Below, in pieces: positions 16,701 through 22,371 of a stretch of DNA of 22,371 nt. Positions within the stretch are counted from its first letter, which is position 1, and each line of letters starts with the position of its first letter. Below the pieces are notes generated by a model. It had not been told where the DNA came from. It did no database searches and saw only the letters and a list, made by a program, of their open reading frames with translations. Position numbers and translations under genes: made by a program. Source of the DNA: Poindextera sp035295705 (GTDB taxonomy: Bacteria > Pseudomonadota > Alphaproteobacteria > Caulobacterales > Caulobacteraceae); NCBI GenBank assembly GCA_035295705.1, contig DATGIN010000215.1, forward strand, positions 1 through 22,371. Direction: 5' to 3'.

Positions 16701-17707
16701 GGGTAGGCCACGTACCCCTTCGCGTCCTTCATCCGCTTGCGCCACTCGTAAAGGCGCCAGCCCTCGTCGAAGCGTCCGAGTGTCAGGAGCGCGAGGCTCT
16801 TGTTGAACAGGGCTTCCGCGTGATCCGGTTTTGACGAAAGCGCTCGCTCGTAGCAGGCCATCGCCTCCGTCAAACGCCCGAGGGTGGCGAATGCAGCGCC
16901 ACGATTGCTGTGAATCTCCGCCAAGCGATCCGGGCCTGGCGCTGCGACGCCCTGGGGCAGCCGAAGCGCGTGGTCATAGCTCGCGATGGCGTCGTCCAGA
17001 CGTCCGAGGGCCGCAAGCGCGACGCCCCGGGCATTGTAGGCTTCGGCATTGCCGGGCCTGAGCGCGATCGCCCGTTCGCAGCTGACCAGGGCTTCGTCGG
17101 GGCGATCGAGCGAATGGAGGGCGCGGCCGCGGTTTGCGTGCGCGTCATCGAACGCCGGTTGCAGTGCGATCGCCAGGTCCAGGCTGGCCAGGGCCTCCTC
17201 CGGGCGGTTCAGGTCGCACAGGACCGCCCCACGGTTGTTGTGCGCCGGCGCGTAGTCCGGCTCGAGCGCGATAGCCCTATCGGCGCTATCAAGGGCGGCT
17301 TCCAGCTGGCCGGCGGCCTTGAACGCTAAGCTTCGGTCGGCATAGGTGCGCCCGTTTTCAGGGTCGAGCGCGATCGCTGCATCGAGGCTCGCGATCGCCT
17401 CGTCGAAGCGGCGCAGGTTGTGAAGCGCGGCGCCGCGGTTGCTGAGCGCCTCGGGGCTGTCGGGCTTAAGCTTCAGCGCCTGATCCGACAGCCCCAGCGC
17501 GAGCTCAAAGCGGCCCTTCTGCAAAGCGATGGAGGCGAGGTTCCGGAGTGCTTCCGCGTTTTCGGGGTCGAGGTCGAGTATCTGCTCGTAGAGCGCGGCC
17601 GCGTCGGCGAGCCGGTCGGCGCGGTGAAGCTCGAGCGCTCGCGCAAGCATGGCCTCGGGCGCTTCCGGCATCTCCCGTGCAGGCTGGCTGGCCAGATCGT
17701 CCGCCAT
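13775..17707 (-). CDS. Double TPR-glycosyltransferase (two fused TPR-GT9-like units)
   Basis: The product is 1310 residues from ATG 17707, chosen because GAGGAAGG (17722-17715) lies seven bases upstream; ATG 17758 would add 17 residues. Unit 1 has TPRs at about 20-310 and a GT-B domain similar to GT9 at about 340-605. Its motifs are YEQGLGDTLQFCRYA, GLVWSGNPKHKNDRNRS and DTSIAHLAGALGKPVWVLLP. Unit 2 has TPRs at about 625-1010 and a GT domain at about 1045-1310 with HWEQGFGDTLQFCRYA, GLVWSGNPKFKGDMRRS and DTSVAHLAGALGKPVWVLL. Each unit opens with the same starter TPR (LYEQILDLDPENAEA; LYQQVLARDPHHAEA). Single-unit proteins are the usual form. Met607 (codon 15889-15887) at the junction may be the old start of the second gene. 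There is no signal peptide; it is probably cytoplasmic, transferring sugars to a protein or glycan. The acceptor is unknown. Confidence 0.9.
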   Translation of the reverse strand: MADDLASQPAREMPEAPEAMLARALELHRADRLADAAALYEQILDLDPENAEALRNLASIALQKGRFELALGLSDQALKLKPDSPEALSNRGAALHNLRRFDEAIASLDAAIALDPENGRTYADRSLAFKAAGQLEAALDSADRAIALEPDYAPAHNNRGAVLCDLNRPEEALASLDLAIALQPAFDDAHANRGRALHSLDRPDEALVSCERAIALRPGNAEAYNARGVALAALGRLDDAIASYDHALRLPQGVAAPGPDRLAEIHSNRGAAFATLGRLTEAMACYERALSSKPDHAEALFNKSLALLTLGRFDEGWRLYEWRKRMKDAKGYVAYPQAEWLGAEDISGKTVFLRYEQGLGDTLQFCRYAKLAHARGARVVMSVQDPLVRLLKQLEPQIEIIGEREMPAAFDLYAPLMSLPHAFGTTVETVPAEPRYLAGDPTLKARWRDRLPPRTRPRIGLVWSGNPKHKNDRNRSIALGELEPLLSLDAEWVSLQKEVREGDAETLSRLGRIYALGPELGDFADTAALIDELDLVLTVDTSIAHLAGALGKPVWVLLPYGPDFRWLRQREDSPWYPSARLFRQASLGDWSPVIAKVRDELRSRFAMSSAAAAPHHATEAVAEAADLHAMLQLASELRAQQHLTAAQNLYQQVLARDPHHAEAALELGLMAQQAGRPDLAVGLLGAAAAAKGATAATQAALATALNALGRFDEAVRSYDRAIALDPNNAKAHNGCGNALQMLGRLAEALVSYANALALDPDYMGAHHNRANTMLKLERLEEAVDGYSAAIRLQPDLFDAHNNRGVALAKLGRPAEAVASYEQAIALRPDHPEARLNMALALHDLGRFEEALASYDTAIALKPDFGGAYSGRGATLHELGRVDEAMASYDRAIVLQPGLAEAHNNRAMVLHDLGQLDAALAVFETAIALNPDLAEAHSGRGVTLHALGRTEEALASYEKAVAVKPDLVGGLDNRRWAVHDQSRLEEALASFDEALKRDPDLADAAFNKSLTLLTLGRFDEGWPLYEARKRKREPLGSETYAQPHWMGGEDIGGKTVFLHWEQGFGDTLQFCRYAWMVRDRGARVVISAQDALVRLLRQWEPEIEIIGGKEAPQAFDFHAALLSLPLAFRTTMESIPARPRYLEADPQLVARWADRLPPRTRPRVGLVWSGNPKFKGDMRRSMKLEQLAPLLSADVEWFSLQKDVRERDAETLARFSQLNVLGPMLDDFAEAAAAIDQMDLVVTSDTSVAHLAGALGKPVWVLLAFLPDFRWFREGEDCPWYPSARLFRQPRPGDWPSVVARVRDELAARFF

Positions 17708-17768
17708 CCGGTCGCCTTCCTCGTCACACACCAACAAACCGGCGGTGCGCAAGCGCATCGCCCAGCCA

Positions 17769-17808
17769 GCGCAAATTAGCGCAGCTTGAATTTTAAGTCG
17801 AAATCACC
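17769..17808 (-). promoter_or_regulatory. Conserved upstream block (copy 2) with GCGC-N6-GCGC palindrome
   Basis: The plus strand carries GCGCAAATTAGCGC (17769-17782), AGCTTGA (17783-17789) and CGAAATCACC (17799-17808). It matches the block at 13637-13675, with both GCGC arms kept although the centre differs (AAATTA versus AGACTA). It lies 62 bases upstream of ATG 17707. Keeping the arms while the centre changes fits a protein-binding site, but two copies are too few to prove it. Confidence 0.5.
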
Positions 17809-17872
17809 AGCGCACCGGCCGCGCTTTCGAGGCGAATTCTAGGCCCCAGTCACGAGGCCGGGCCCCGCCGCG

Positions 17873-18145
17873 TCAGTGTGCGACGGAGACAGAGACGCCG
17901 TTCGAAGTGCTGCTCGTGTGGGCGCCGCCTGTCGTGCTTGCCGAACTCGTGGATCCCGCCGTGGCCGTGTGGCTGGTGGAATGCGAGATCACCATCCCAT
18001 AGGCGCCGGTCGTCACTGACGCGCTTGCCGCGCCCGAGGTCGACACAACGCCGCCGGGCGGAAGCGCGCTCGCAGGAAATGCCGCCGCAGAGAGGGCGGT
18101 GACGCCGGCTGCGATGAGGATCTTCCGAAGACCGATGAGATGCAT
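17873..18145 (-). CDS. Small secreted Ser/Thr/Ala-rich protein
   Basis: The product is 90 residues, ATG 18145, with GGGGGA about five bases upstream. Residues 1-27 are a signal peptide (LRKILIAAGVTALSAAAFPA core, then SA before LPPGG). The mature part is low complexity, rich in Ser, Thr, Ala, Gly and His (GMVISHSTSHTATAG, STSSASTTGG), with no cysteine. No family is recognised. In composition it resembles the exported proteins at 9919 and 10415. It is the first minus-strand gene upstream of the glycosyltransferase, so a common transcript is possible. If it is exported after cytoplasmic modification, its many Ser/Thr residues would be possible acceptors, which is speculation. Confidence 0.65.
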   Translation of the reverse strand: MHLIGLRKILIAAGVTALSAAAFPASALPPGGVVSTSGAASASVTTGAYGMVISHSTSHTATAGSTSSASTTGGAHTSSTSNGVSVSVAH

Positions 18146-18440
18146 AGGGTCCCCCGCGCATCAACGCGTCCAAGAATGTGCTGCTCGGGAAGGCGAACCT
18201 TCACGGGCGATCCCACTCTACCCCAACGCTTGTCGTCTGTAAGCGCTCTTAGGAAGTCTTGGCGCTGGGGCCCTGCGAGCGCTCTCAGAGCGCTGGGCAG
18301 GCGCCACCACGGCCGCGCTCGCGCGTTCAAGCTGCAACGCGCTGCTGGCGCGGCCGTTGACGGGTGAGGCGAGCGATCGTTTACTTGCGGTTAAGGTTTC
18401 GGGGGCGGCGGCCTGCGGCTTGCAGCCAAGCCACCGATTG
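18146..18440. promoter_or_regulatory. Divergent intergenic region with palindrome AGCGCTCT-C-AGAGCGCT
   Basis: This is the upstream region of the Ser/Thr-rich gene (minus) and the L,D-transpeptidase (plus). It contains a perfect 8-base inverted repeat around a single C at 18278-18294. A further copy of the half-site AGCGCTCT is at 18242-18249, inside TAAG-CGCT-CTTA. These may be sites for a regulator acting on one or both genes. No -35/-10 pair was recognised with confidence. Confidence 0.4.
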
Positions 18441-19421
18441 GTGAGGTCGTTACGGTCGGTGGTTCGGTCAGGGACAAGGCTTTCGGTGCTCCTGGCGGCG
18501 CTCTTGCTGGGCGTCCCCGCCTACGCCAGTCCGCGACTCGCGACCGCCACCGCGGTCGCGGTGGAAGCCGCTCCGCCGAGTGCGCCGGCCAATCCGATCG
18601 CGGCGGGCCTGCAGGCGGCGTTGGACGACTTGCATGCCGGCCGCGTTGGACCGGGCGCCTTCGCGGCGCTGAAGACCACGCGGGCCGCGTACGAGCAGCG
18701 CCTGGAGCTGAACCTTCGCCGCGCGGCCGAGCTGCCCTCGACCTTCCCGCGCCGCTACATCATCGTCGACATCCCGGCCCAGATGCTGTGGCTGTACGAA
18801 GATGGACGCCTTGCGCTGTCGATGCCGGTGGTGGTCGGCAAGCCGACGGAGCCGACGCCGACCCTCATCACCGAGGTCAAGTCGGCGGTCTTCAATCCCT
18901 ATTGGAACGTGCCGTGGGACCTGGCGCGGAACACCTGGGCGCCGCGCATCGTCAAGCAGGGCGTCAAGTACCTGAAGACGGTCAACATGCAGGTGCTGGC
19001 GCCTGATAACTCGCCCGAGGGACGCGTCGTCGCCCCCGACTCGGTGAACTGGAACGACGTCGCCGCCGGCCGCATCTGGGCGCGTCTGCGCCAGCTGCCG
19101 GGGCCGAACAACATGATGGGCGCGGTTAAGTTCGAGATGCCCAACGAGCAGGGCATCTATCTGCACGACACGCCGCTCAAGCAGTTCTTCCGGGCCTCAC
19201 AGCGGACGCTCAGCGCGGGCTGCGTTCGGCTTTCGCATGCCGAGGAGCTCGCGAAGGCGTTGTTGGGGGCTGCGGCGCCGGCGGGCGACACACCACCTGA
19301 GACTCGCGTGGACCTCCCGGAACCGGTCGCTGTCTACATAACTTACCTCACAGCGACGCCGGTGGATGGCGTGCTGCGCTTTTTTCCGGACGTCTATCGC
19401 CGCGACAAGTCCAGGAACTGA
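18441..19421 (+). CDS. L,D-transpeptidase (YkuD domain)
   Basis: This is a periplasmic peptidoglycan cross-linking enzyme. From GTG 18441 the product is 326 residues, starting with a signal peptide (MRSLRSVVRSGTRLSVLLAA, ending near AYA). The frame is open from a TTG at 18357 and has no ATG, so the start is uncertain. The domain begins with RRYIIVDIPAQMLWLYEDG and VVVGKPTEPTPT. It contains the catalytic signature YLHDTPLKQFF (His codon at 19164) followed by TLSAGCVRL (nucleophile Cys codon at 19221). NPYWNVPWDLA and the C-terminal AVYITYLTA place it in the YcbB/ErfK-like group. By family it forms 3-3 cross-links or attaches proteins to peptidoglycan, which would suit a neighbourhood of envelope proteins. 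It marks the right end of the envelope island. Confidence 0.92.
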   Translation: MRSLRSVVRSGTRLSVLLAALLLGVPAYASPRLATATAVAVEAAPPSAPANPIAAGLQAALDDLHAGRVGPGAFAALKTTRAAYEQRLELNLRRAAELPSTFPRRYIIVDIPAQMLWLYEDGRLALSMPVVVGKPTEPTPTLITEVKSAVFNPYWNVPWDLARNTWAPRIVKQGVKYLKTVNMQVLAPDNSPEGRVVAPDSVNWNDVAAGRIWARLRQLPGPNNMMGAVKFEMPNEQGIYLHDTPLKQFFRASQRTLSAGCVRLSHAEELAKALLGAAAPAGDTPPETRVDLPEPVAVYITYLTATPVDGVLRFFPDVYRRDKSRN

Positions 19422-19641
19422 GGCGCGGCGCGCGACCAAGACCGAACGGTGTAGGCCGCTTCGTTAGTCGCGCCGCGCGGCGCTAGCGATGTGGCCGGTC
19501 CGGCTGGTCGGGACGCCGTGCGAACCCAAGCTCGACGAGGAAGCGCCGAGGGAATCGCGAGGTTTGGACTGGACTGCTCGCCCATTTGGAGCGTCAGTGT
19601 CTGTGCTCGCCCGGCCGTGTCCGGGCTCGCGCTGGTGGGAG

Positions 19642-19660
19642 GCCAGCGGTGATCGCTGGC
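19642..19660 (+). promoter_or_regulatory. Inverted repeat GCCAGCG-GTGAT-CGCTGGC upstream of the phage recombination operon
   Basis: A perfect 7-base inverted repeat with a 5-base spacer ends 22 bases before the ERF gene start at 19683. This is the place expected for a repressor operator or a hairpin controlling translation. The rest of 19422-19641 holds no recognisable gene. Confidence 0.4.
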
Positions 19661-19682
19661 GGTTTGGAGCCCTGCCGGAGCG

Positions 19683-20432
19683 ATGCGAGCACGCAGGCGA
19701 GGGGAGCATGCGAGGGATGGCGCAAGCCTCGAAGGGGCGAGCCTTTTTGCGCTGATTGAGCGGACGCTGGCGGATCCGACCTGCGACTTGGATCGACTGG
19801 ACCGGGTGGCGGCGCTCTTGGAGCGCACGCTGGCCCGCCAGGCCGAGCAGCGGTTCGCAGCCGCCCTGATCCAGATGCAACGGCGGCTGCCGGTCTTGGA
19901 CGAGCTCGCCGAGGTCACGGATGCGACGGGCGCGGTCGCCTACACCTACGCCGCCTGGGAAGACACGGTTGAGACGATCCGCCCGATCCTCTTTCGGCAC
20001 GGTTTTGCGCTCAGCTTCAAGCCGGAGGTTTCGGCGCGCGGCGAGCCGGTGATCGTCGGCGTGCTGCGCCACGAAGCGGGCCACAAGGAAGAAGCCGAGC
20101 TTGTGCTGCCGGCGGACGTCAGCGGCGGCAAGAACCCGGTGCAGGCGGTGGGCTCGAGCCTGAGCTACGGCCAGCGCTACGTGACCAAGCTTCTGTTGAA
20201 CCTCGCCAGCCGCAAGCTCGATGACGACGACGGGGCGCGCGCCGGCGAGAGCGCCGCCGAGCGCGACGCCATCGTCGAGATCAACGCGCTTCGCTGCGAA
20301 GCGGAGTTTGCCGCGTGGAAGCGTGCGAAGCGCAAGGCGCTGGGCGAGATGGCGCCGGCGGCCTTTCGGCGGGTGATCGGCTGCTACAACGCAAGACTCT
20401 CCCGCATCCGCGCCGAAGGGGCCGACGCGTGA
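19683..20432 (+). CDS. ERF-family single-strand annealing protein
   Basis: The product is 249 residues. The core matches the ERF superfamily of phage recombinases. A helical N-terminal part (LERTLARQAEQRFAAALIQM) is followed by YTYAAWEDTVETIRPIL, then the hallmark GSSLSYGQRYVTKLLLN (157-173) and the acidic DDDDG (180-184). ERF proteins bind single-stranded DNA and anneal complementary strands, usually together with a 5'-3' exonuclease; such an exonuclease is the next gene. The start is uncertain: ATG 19683 has only GGAG two bases upstream, and the first 18 residues are Arg-rich and may not be translated. It overlaps the next gene by four bases. Confidence 0.87.
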   Translation: MRARRRGEHARDGASLEGASLFALIERTLADPTCDLDRLDRVAALLERTLARQAEQRFAAALIQMQRRLPVLDELAEVTDATGAVAYTYAAWEDTVETIRPILFRHGFALSFKPEVSARGEPVIVGVLRHEAGHKEEAELVLPADVSGGKNPVQAVGSSLSYGQRYVTKLLLNLASRKLDDDDGARAGESAAERDAIVEINALRCEAEFAAWKRAKRKALGEMAPAAFRRVIGCYNARLSRIRAEGADA

Positions 20433-21067
20433 GGGTCATTCAGCAGCGCACGGCCGAGTGGGAGAAGGCGAGACTCGGTAAGGCCACCGCCTCGCGCATC
20501 GCCGACGTCATCGCCCGCACCAAGAGCGGCTATGGCGCCTCCAGAGCCAACTACGCCGCCCAGCTCATCTCCGAGCGGCTGACCGGGACCAAGGCCGAGA
20601 GCTTCGAGAGCCCCGCCATGCGCTGGGGCCAGGAGAAGGAGGTCGAGGCGCTCGAACTCTACGCCTTCGAAGCGGACGCCGAAGTGGTCCAGGTCGGCTT
20701 CCTTGCGCATCCCAGGATCGCCATGGCCGGCGCCAGCCCCGATGGCCTGGCCGGCGAGGCGGGGTTGGTCGAGGTCAAGTGCCCGCTCACCGCCACCCAC
20801 ATCGAGACGCTTCTGGGCCAGGCGCCGCCCGCCCGCTACCTGGCGCAGATGCAGTTCCAGATGGCGGTCACCGGCCGCGCCTGGTGCGACTTCGTCTCCT
20901 ATGATCCGAGGCTTCCGCTGCCGATGCGCCTCTTCATCCGCCGGCTCGAGCGCGACGAGCGGCTGATCGGTGAGCTCGAGCGCGAGGTCGAGCGCTTCCT
21001 CTTTGAGATCGATCAGGTGATCGGCAAGCTTCAGAGCCTGGCGCCGCCGCAGGCGCAAGCGGCGTGA
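20429..21067 (+). CDS. YqaJ/lambda-type exonuclease family protein
   Basis: The product is 212 residues from GTG 20429, which overlaps the preceding TGA as GTGA. The frame is open further upstream, but the overlap start matches the family N-terminus (VIQQRTAEWEKARLGKATAS). Nuclease motifs of the PD-(D/E)xK lambda-exonuclease fold are visible: RWGQEKEVEAL (65-75), the catalytic D105 in ASPDGL, E115-V-K117 in VEVKCP, and Q140 in the YLAQMQFQM helix. By family it digests 5' strands to give the single-stranded DNA used by the annealing protein. The ERF plus YqaJ pair is a standard phage recombination cassette. Confidence 0.92.
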   Translation: MRVIQQRTAEWEKARLGKATASRIADVIARTKSGYGASRANYAAQLISERLTGTKAESFESPAMRWGQEKEVEALELYAFEADAEVVQVGFLAHPRIAMAGASPDGLAGEAGLVEVKCPLTATHIETLLGQAPPARYLAQMQFQMAVTGRAWCDFVSYDPRLPLPMRLFIRRLERDERLIGELEREVERFLFEIDQVIGKLQSLAPPQAQAA

Positions 21068-21576
21068 GAACCCTGCAACTCGCCTGGGACGGAGAGGCGT
21101 TCTGGCCGCTGTCCTCGCAGAGGTCCCAGGCGAAGCAGGCGTACGGTCCAGGCGAGATCGTCGCCTTCGCCGAAGCGAAGGACCGCTCCTCACCCAGCCA
21201 CCGACACTACTTCGCCGCACTGCGCGAAGCATGGGTGAACCTGCCGGAAGGCTACGCCGAGCGCTTCGCGACCGACGAGCACCTAAGGAAGTGGGCGCTG
21301 ATCCGCACCGGCTTCTGCCATGCGCGCTCCATCGTCTGCCGCACGAGAGCCGAAGCCCGAGCGATCGCCGCCATCGTCCGCTCCAACGACGCCTACGCGC
21401 TCGTCTCCATCGAGGGGCGCACGATCTGGCATCTGACCGCGATGTCGCAGTCCACGCGGGCGATGGATCATGCGACCTTCCAGGCGAGCAAGCGCGCGGT
21501 GCTCGAGCTGCTCGCCGACATCCTGGGCGTCGCACCGCAAGCGCTCATGCTCGCCGGCGCCGAGCCCGCCGCATGA
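21064..21576 (+). CDS. Conserved phage-type protein of unknown function
   Basis: The product is 170 residues from GTG 21064, again overlapping the previous stop as GTGA. Notable segments are SSPSHRHYFAALREAWVNLP, EHLRKWALIRTGFCHARSIV and SQSTRAMDHATFQASKRAVL. I recall similar uncharacterised proteins in alphaproteobacterial prophages, always beside recombination genes, but cannot assign a named family with confidence. A role in recombination or in processing its substrates is inferred only from its place between the exonuclease and the HNH-like gene. No signal peptide or membrane segment is seen. Confidence 0.8.
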   Translation: MRTLQLAWDGEAFWPLSSQRSQAKQAYGPGEIVAFAEAKDRSSPSHRHYFAALREAWVNLPEGYAERFATDEHLRKWALIRTGFCHARSIVCRTRAEARAIAAIVRSNDAYALVSIEGRTIWHLTAMSQSTRAMDHATFQASKRAVLELLADILGVAPQALMLAGAEPAA

Positions 21577-22049
21577 TCCGCTACTCAAGGGAAGAGCGCG
21601 AACAGCGGGCCGCCGTGCAGGCGATGGAGAAGCGCAAGCGCCGCGAGGCCGCCGAGCAACGCGGCAGACCGCTCCACCCGATCGCCAAGGGCCAGCGCCA
21701 GCCCCGCCGGCGCGACCACGGCTACCTCGCCTGGCTCCGCCGCGCGCCCTGTCTTGCGGGGCTGATCGAAGGCGGCTGCGAGGGGCCGGTGCAGGCCTGC
21801 CACCTTCGCATGTCCATCCCCGGGCGGCCCAACCCTGGCCTCGCCAACAAGCCCGACGACGGCTTCGCCTGGCCAGGCTGCGCCCATCACCACCTCGACG
21901 ACCAGCACCGCGCCTCCGAGGCCGCCTTCTTCCGCAGGCTCGGCGTCGACCCCTTCGCGCTCTGCCGAGGTCTCTACGGCGCCTTCAAGGCGGGCGAGGA
22001 GCCAGCGGCCGCCCTCCTCGGATGCCTCGCCGAAGCGGGCCTGCTCTAG
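21573..22049 (+). CDS. HNH-like phage protein (DUF968/Ref-like)
   Basis: The product is 158 residues from ATG 21573, overlapping the preceding stop as ATGA; the frame is open upstream, but the overlap start fits the operon pattern. The N-terminus is very basic (REEREQRAAVQAMEKRKRRE). A probable zinc/HNH region follows: C60, C69, H77 in EGPVQACHLRM, then PGCAHHHLDDQH with C103 and H105-H107, and FFRRLGVDPFAL. The pattern resembles the DUF968 and Ref-type (RecA-dependent nuclease) families of phage proteins. It probably cuts or binds DNA during phage recombination. The metal-binding reading is from motif spacing; nuclease activity is inferred. Confidence 0.8.
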   Translation: MIRYSREEREQRAAVQAMEKRKRREAAEQRGRPLHPIAKGQRQPRRRDHGYLAWLRRAPCLAGLIEGGCEGPVQACHLRMSIPGRPNPGLANKPDDGFAWPGCAHHHLDDQHRASEAAFFRRLGVDPFALCRGLYGAFKAGEEPAAALLGCLAEAGLL

Positions 22050-22094
22050 GTCAGCAGGCCCCGCGGCAGGCGCGCAAGCGGCCGACGCGCGACC

Positions 22095-22300
22095 TTCCCG
22101 TTACGCACCTGATCCTTCCCTGTTACGCACCTGATCGTTCCCTGTTCTTAAGCCCTGTTATTTCCCTGTTCTTGTGCGCCGGGAAGCCTGGCTCGTAGCC
22201 GGATAAGGTTCTGATTACGCTGCAAAAATTGATCGCTGCAGGTCCTGGCGGGAAGGCAAAATCGCGCAAATTCCCTGTTAAATTCCCTGTTAGCAGGGAA
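22095..22300 (+). repeat. Array of short TTCCCTGTTA repeats
   Basis: There are seven direct copies or variants of TTCCCTGTT(A/C): 22095-22103 (one base shorter), 22116-22125, 22138-22147, 22152-22160 (GCCCTGTTA), 22162-22171, 22271-22280 and 22283-22292. One inverted CAGGGAA is at 22294-22300. The first two lie in a longer near-identical unit of about 22 bases ending GTTACGCACCTGATC. Two clusters are separated by about 100 bases without the motif. The spacing is irregular, so this is not CRISPR. I recall similar repeats near phage and integrase regions in Rhizobiales, with unknown function. The surrounding 22050-22371 contains no convincing gene. Confidence 0.8.
22283..22300. other. Hairpin TTCCCTG-TTAG-CAGGGAA at the end of the repeat array
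   Basis: A perfect 7-base stem with a TTAG loop, formed by the last direct copy and the inverted copy of the array motif. It could be a transcription terminator seen from either strand or a protein-binding palindrome. It is flanked by AA on both sides, not by a T-run. Confidence 0.5.
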
Positions 22301-22371
22301 ATGGCAGCTTCGGGCTCCCTCCACCTTGCGGGCCCTGGCGTGACCGGATTTTATGCGCGCTGCATTGGCCG

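Noticed and set aside
6300..17400. Frequent GCGATCGC octamers, similar to the cyanobacterial HIP1 element
   Set aside because: They mostly fall on the codons for the TPR consensus (QAIAD, RAIAL) in the same frame, so protein repetition explains them.
19422..19478. Imperfect GC-rich inverted repeat after the L,D-transpeptidase
   Set aside because: The arms need a bulge and the loop is about 30 bases; could be chance in such GC-rich DNA. An attachment site here was also considered, but no matching second copy is visible.
22095..22300. Repeat array considered as CRISPR
   Set aside because: Repeats are about 10 bases, irregularly spaced, partly inverted, and there are no cas genes.

Overview
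The window is about 70% GC and looks like the chromosome of an alphaproteobacterium, most likely in or near the Hyphomicrobiales (Rhizobiales). This rests on four things: high GC with strong third-position bias, secreted Sel1/TPR proteins of a type common there, TPR-glycosyltransferase and TPR-sulfotransferase genes, and a right-edge phage module flanked by TTCCCTGTTA repeats. No rRNA, tRNA or CRISPR array was found, so the assignment is an inference.

Layout. (1) 1-5501, minus strand: a 1736-residue exported repeat protein (Sel1 repeats, 13 tandem Ig/cadherin-like domains, glycine-rich C-terminus). Its stop codon lies inside the Shine-Dalgarno of a downstream SAM methyltransferase that runs off the left edge. 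(2) 5524-9327, plus strand: a duplicated two-gene module, secreted Sel1-repeat protein then secreted TPR protein. The copies are 5524-6965 and 7601-9327, with a secreted GGPxYxGP octapeptide-repeat protein between them. (3) 9328-11270: a roughly 590-base non-coding stretch, then two secreted low-complexity proteins, each followed by a strong hairpin. (4) 11502-18145, minus strand: a TPR-sulfotransferase, a 1310-residue protein made of two complete TPR-glycosyltransferase units fused head to tail, and a small Ser/Thr-rich secreted protein. The two enzyme genes share a conserved palindromic block about 60 bases upstream of each start. (5) 18441-19421, plus strand: an L,D-transpeptidase. (6) 19683-22049, plus strand: a phage-type recombination operon (ERF annealing protein, YqaJ/lambda-type exonuclease, a conserved 170-residue protein of unknown role, an HNH-like protein) whose genes overlap by 4 bases each. 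It is followed by an array of TTCCCTGTTA repeats.

Working together. Regions 1-5 look like a cell-envelope island dominated by solenoid-repeat proteins and low-complexity exported proteins. The cytoplasmic TPR-glycosyltransferase and TPR-sulfotransferase could modify some of these Ser/Thr- or Tyr-rich products; this is a hypothesis from proximity and composition, not shown by the sequence. The most informative structural observation is that the enzyme genes look like mosaics: the 1310-residue protein is a duplication plus in-frame fusion, and the sulfotransferase has a promoter and N-terminus like the start of that gene but a TPR block like its second half. Region 6 is a prophage or phage-derived island, probably continuing past the right edge.
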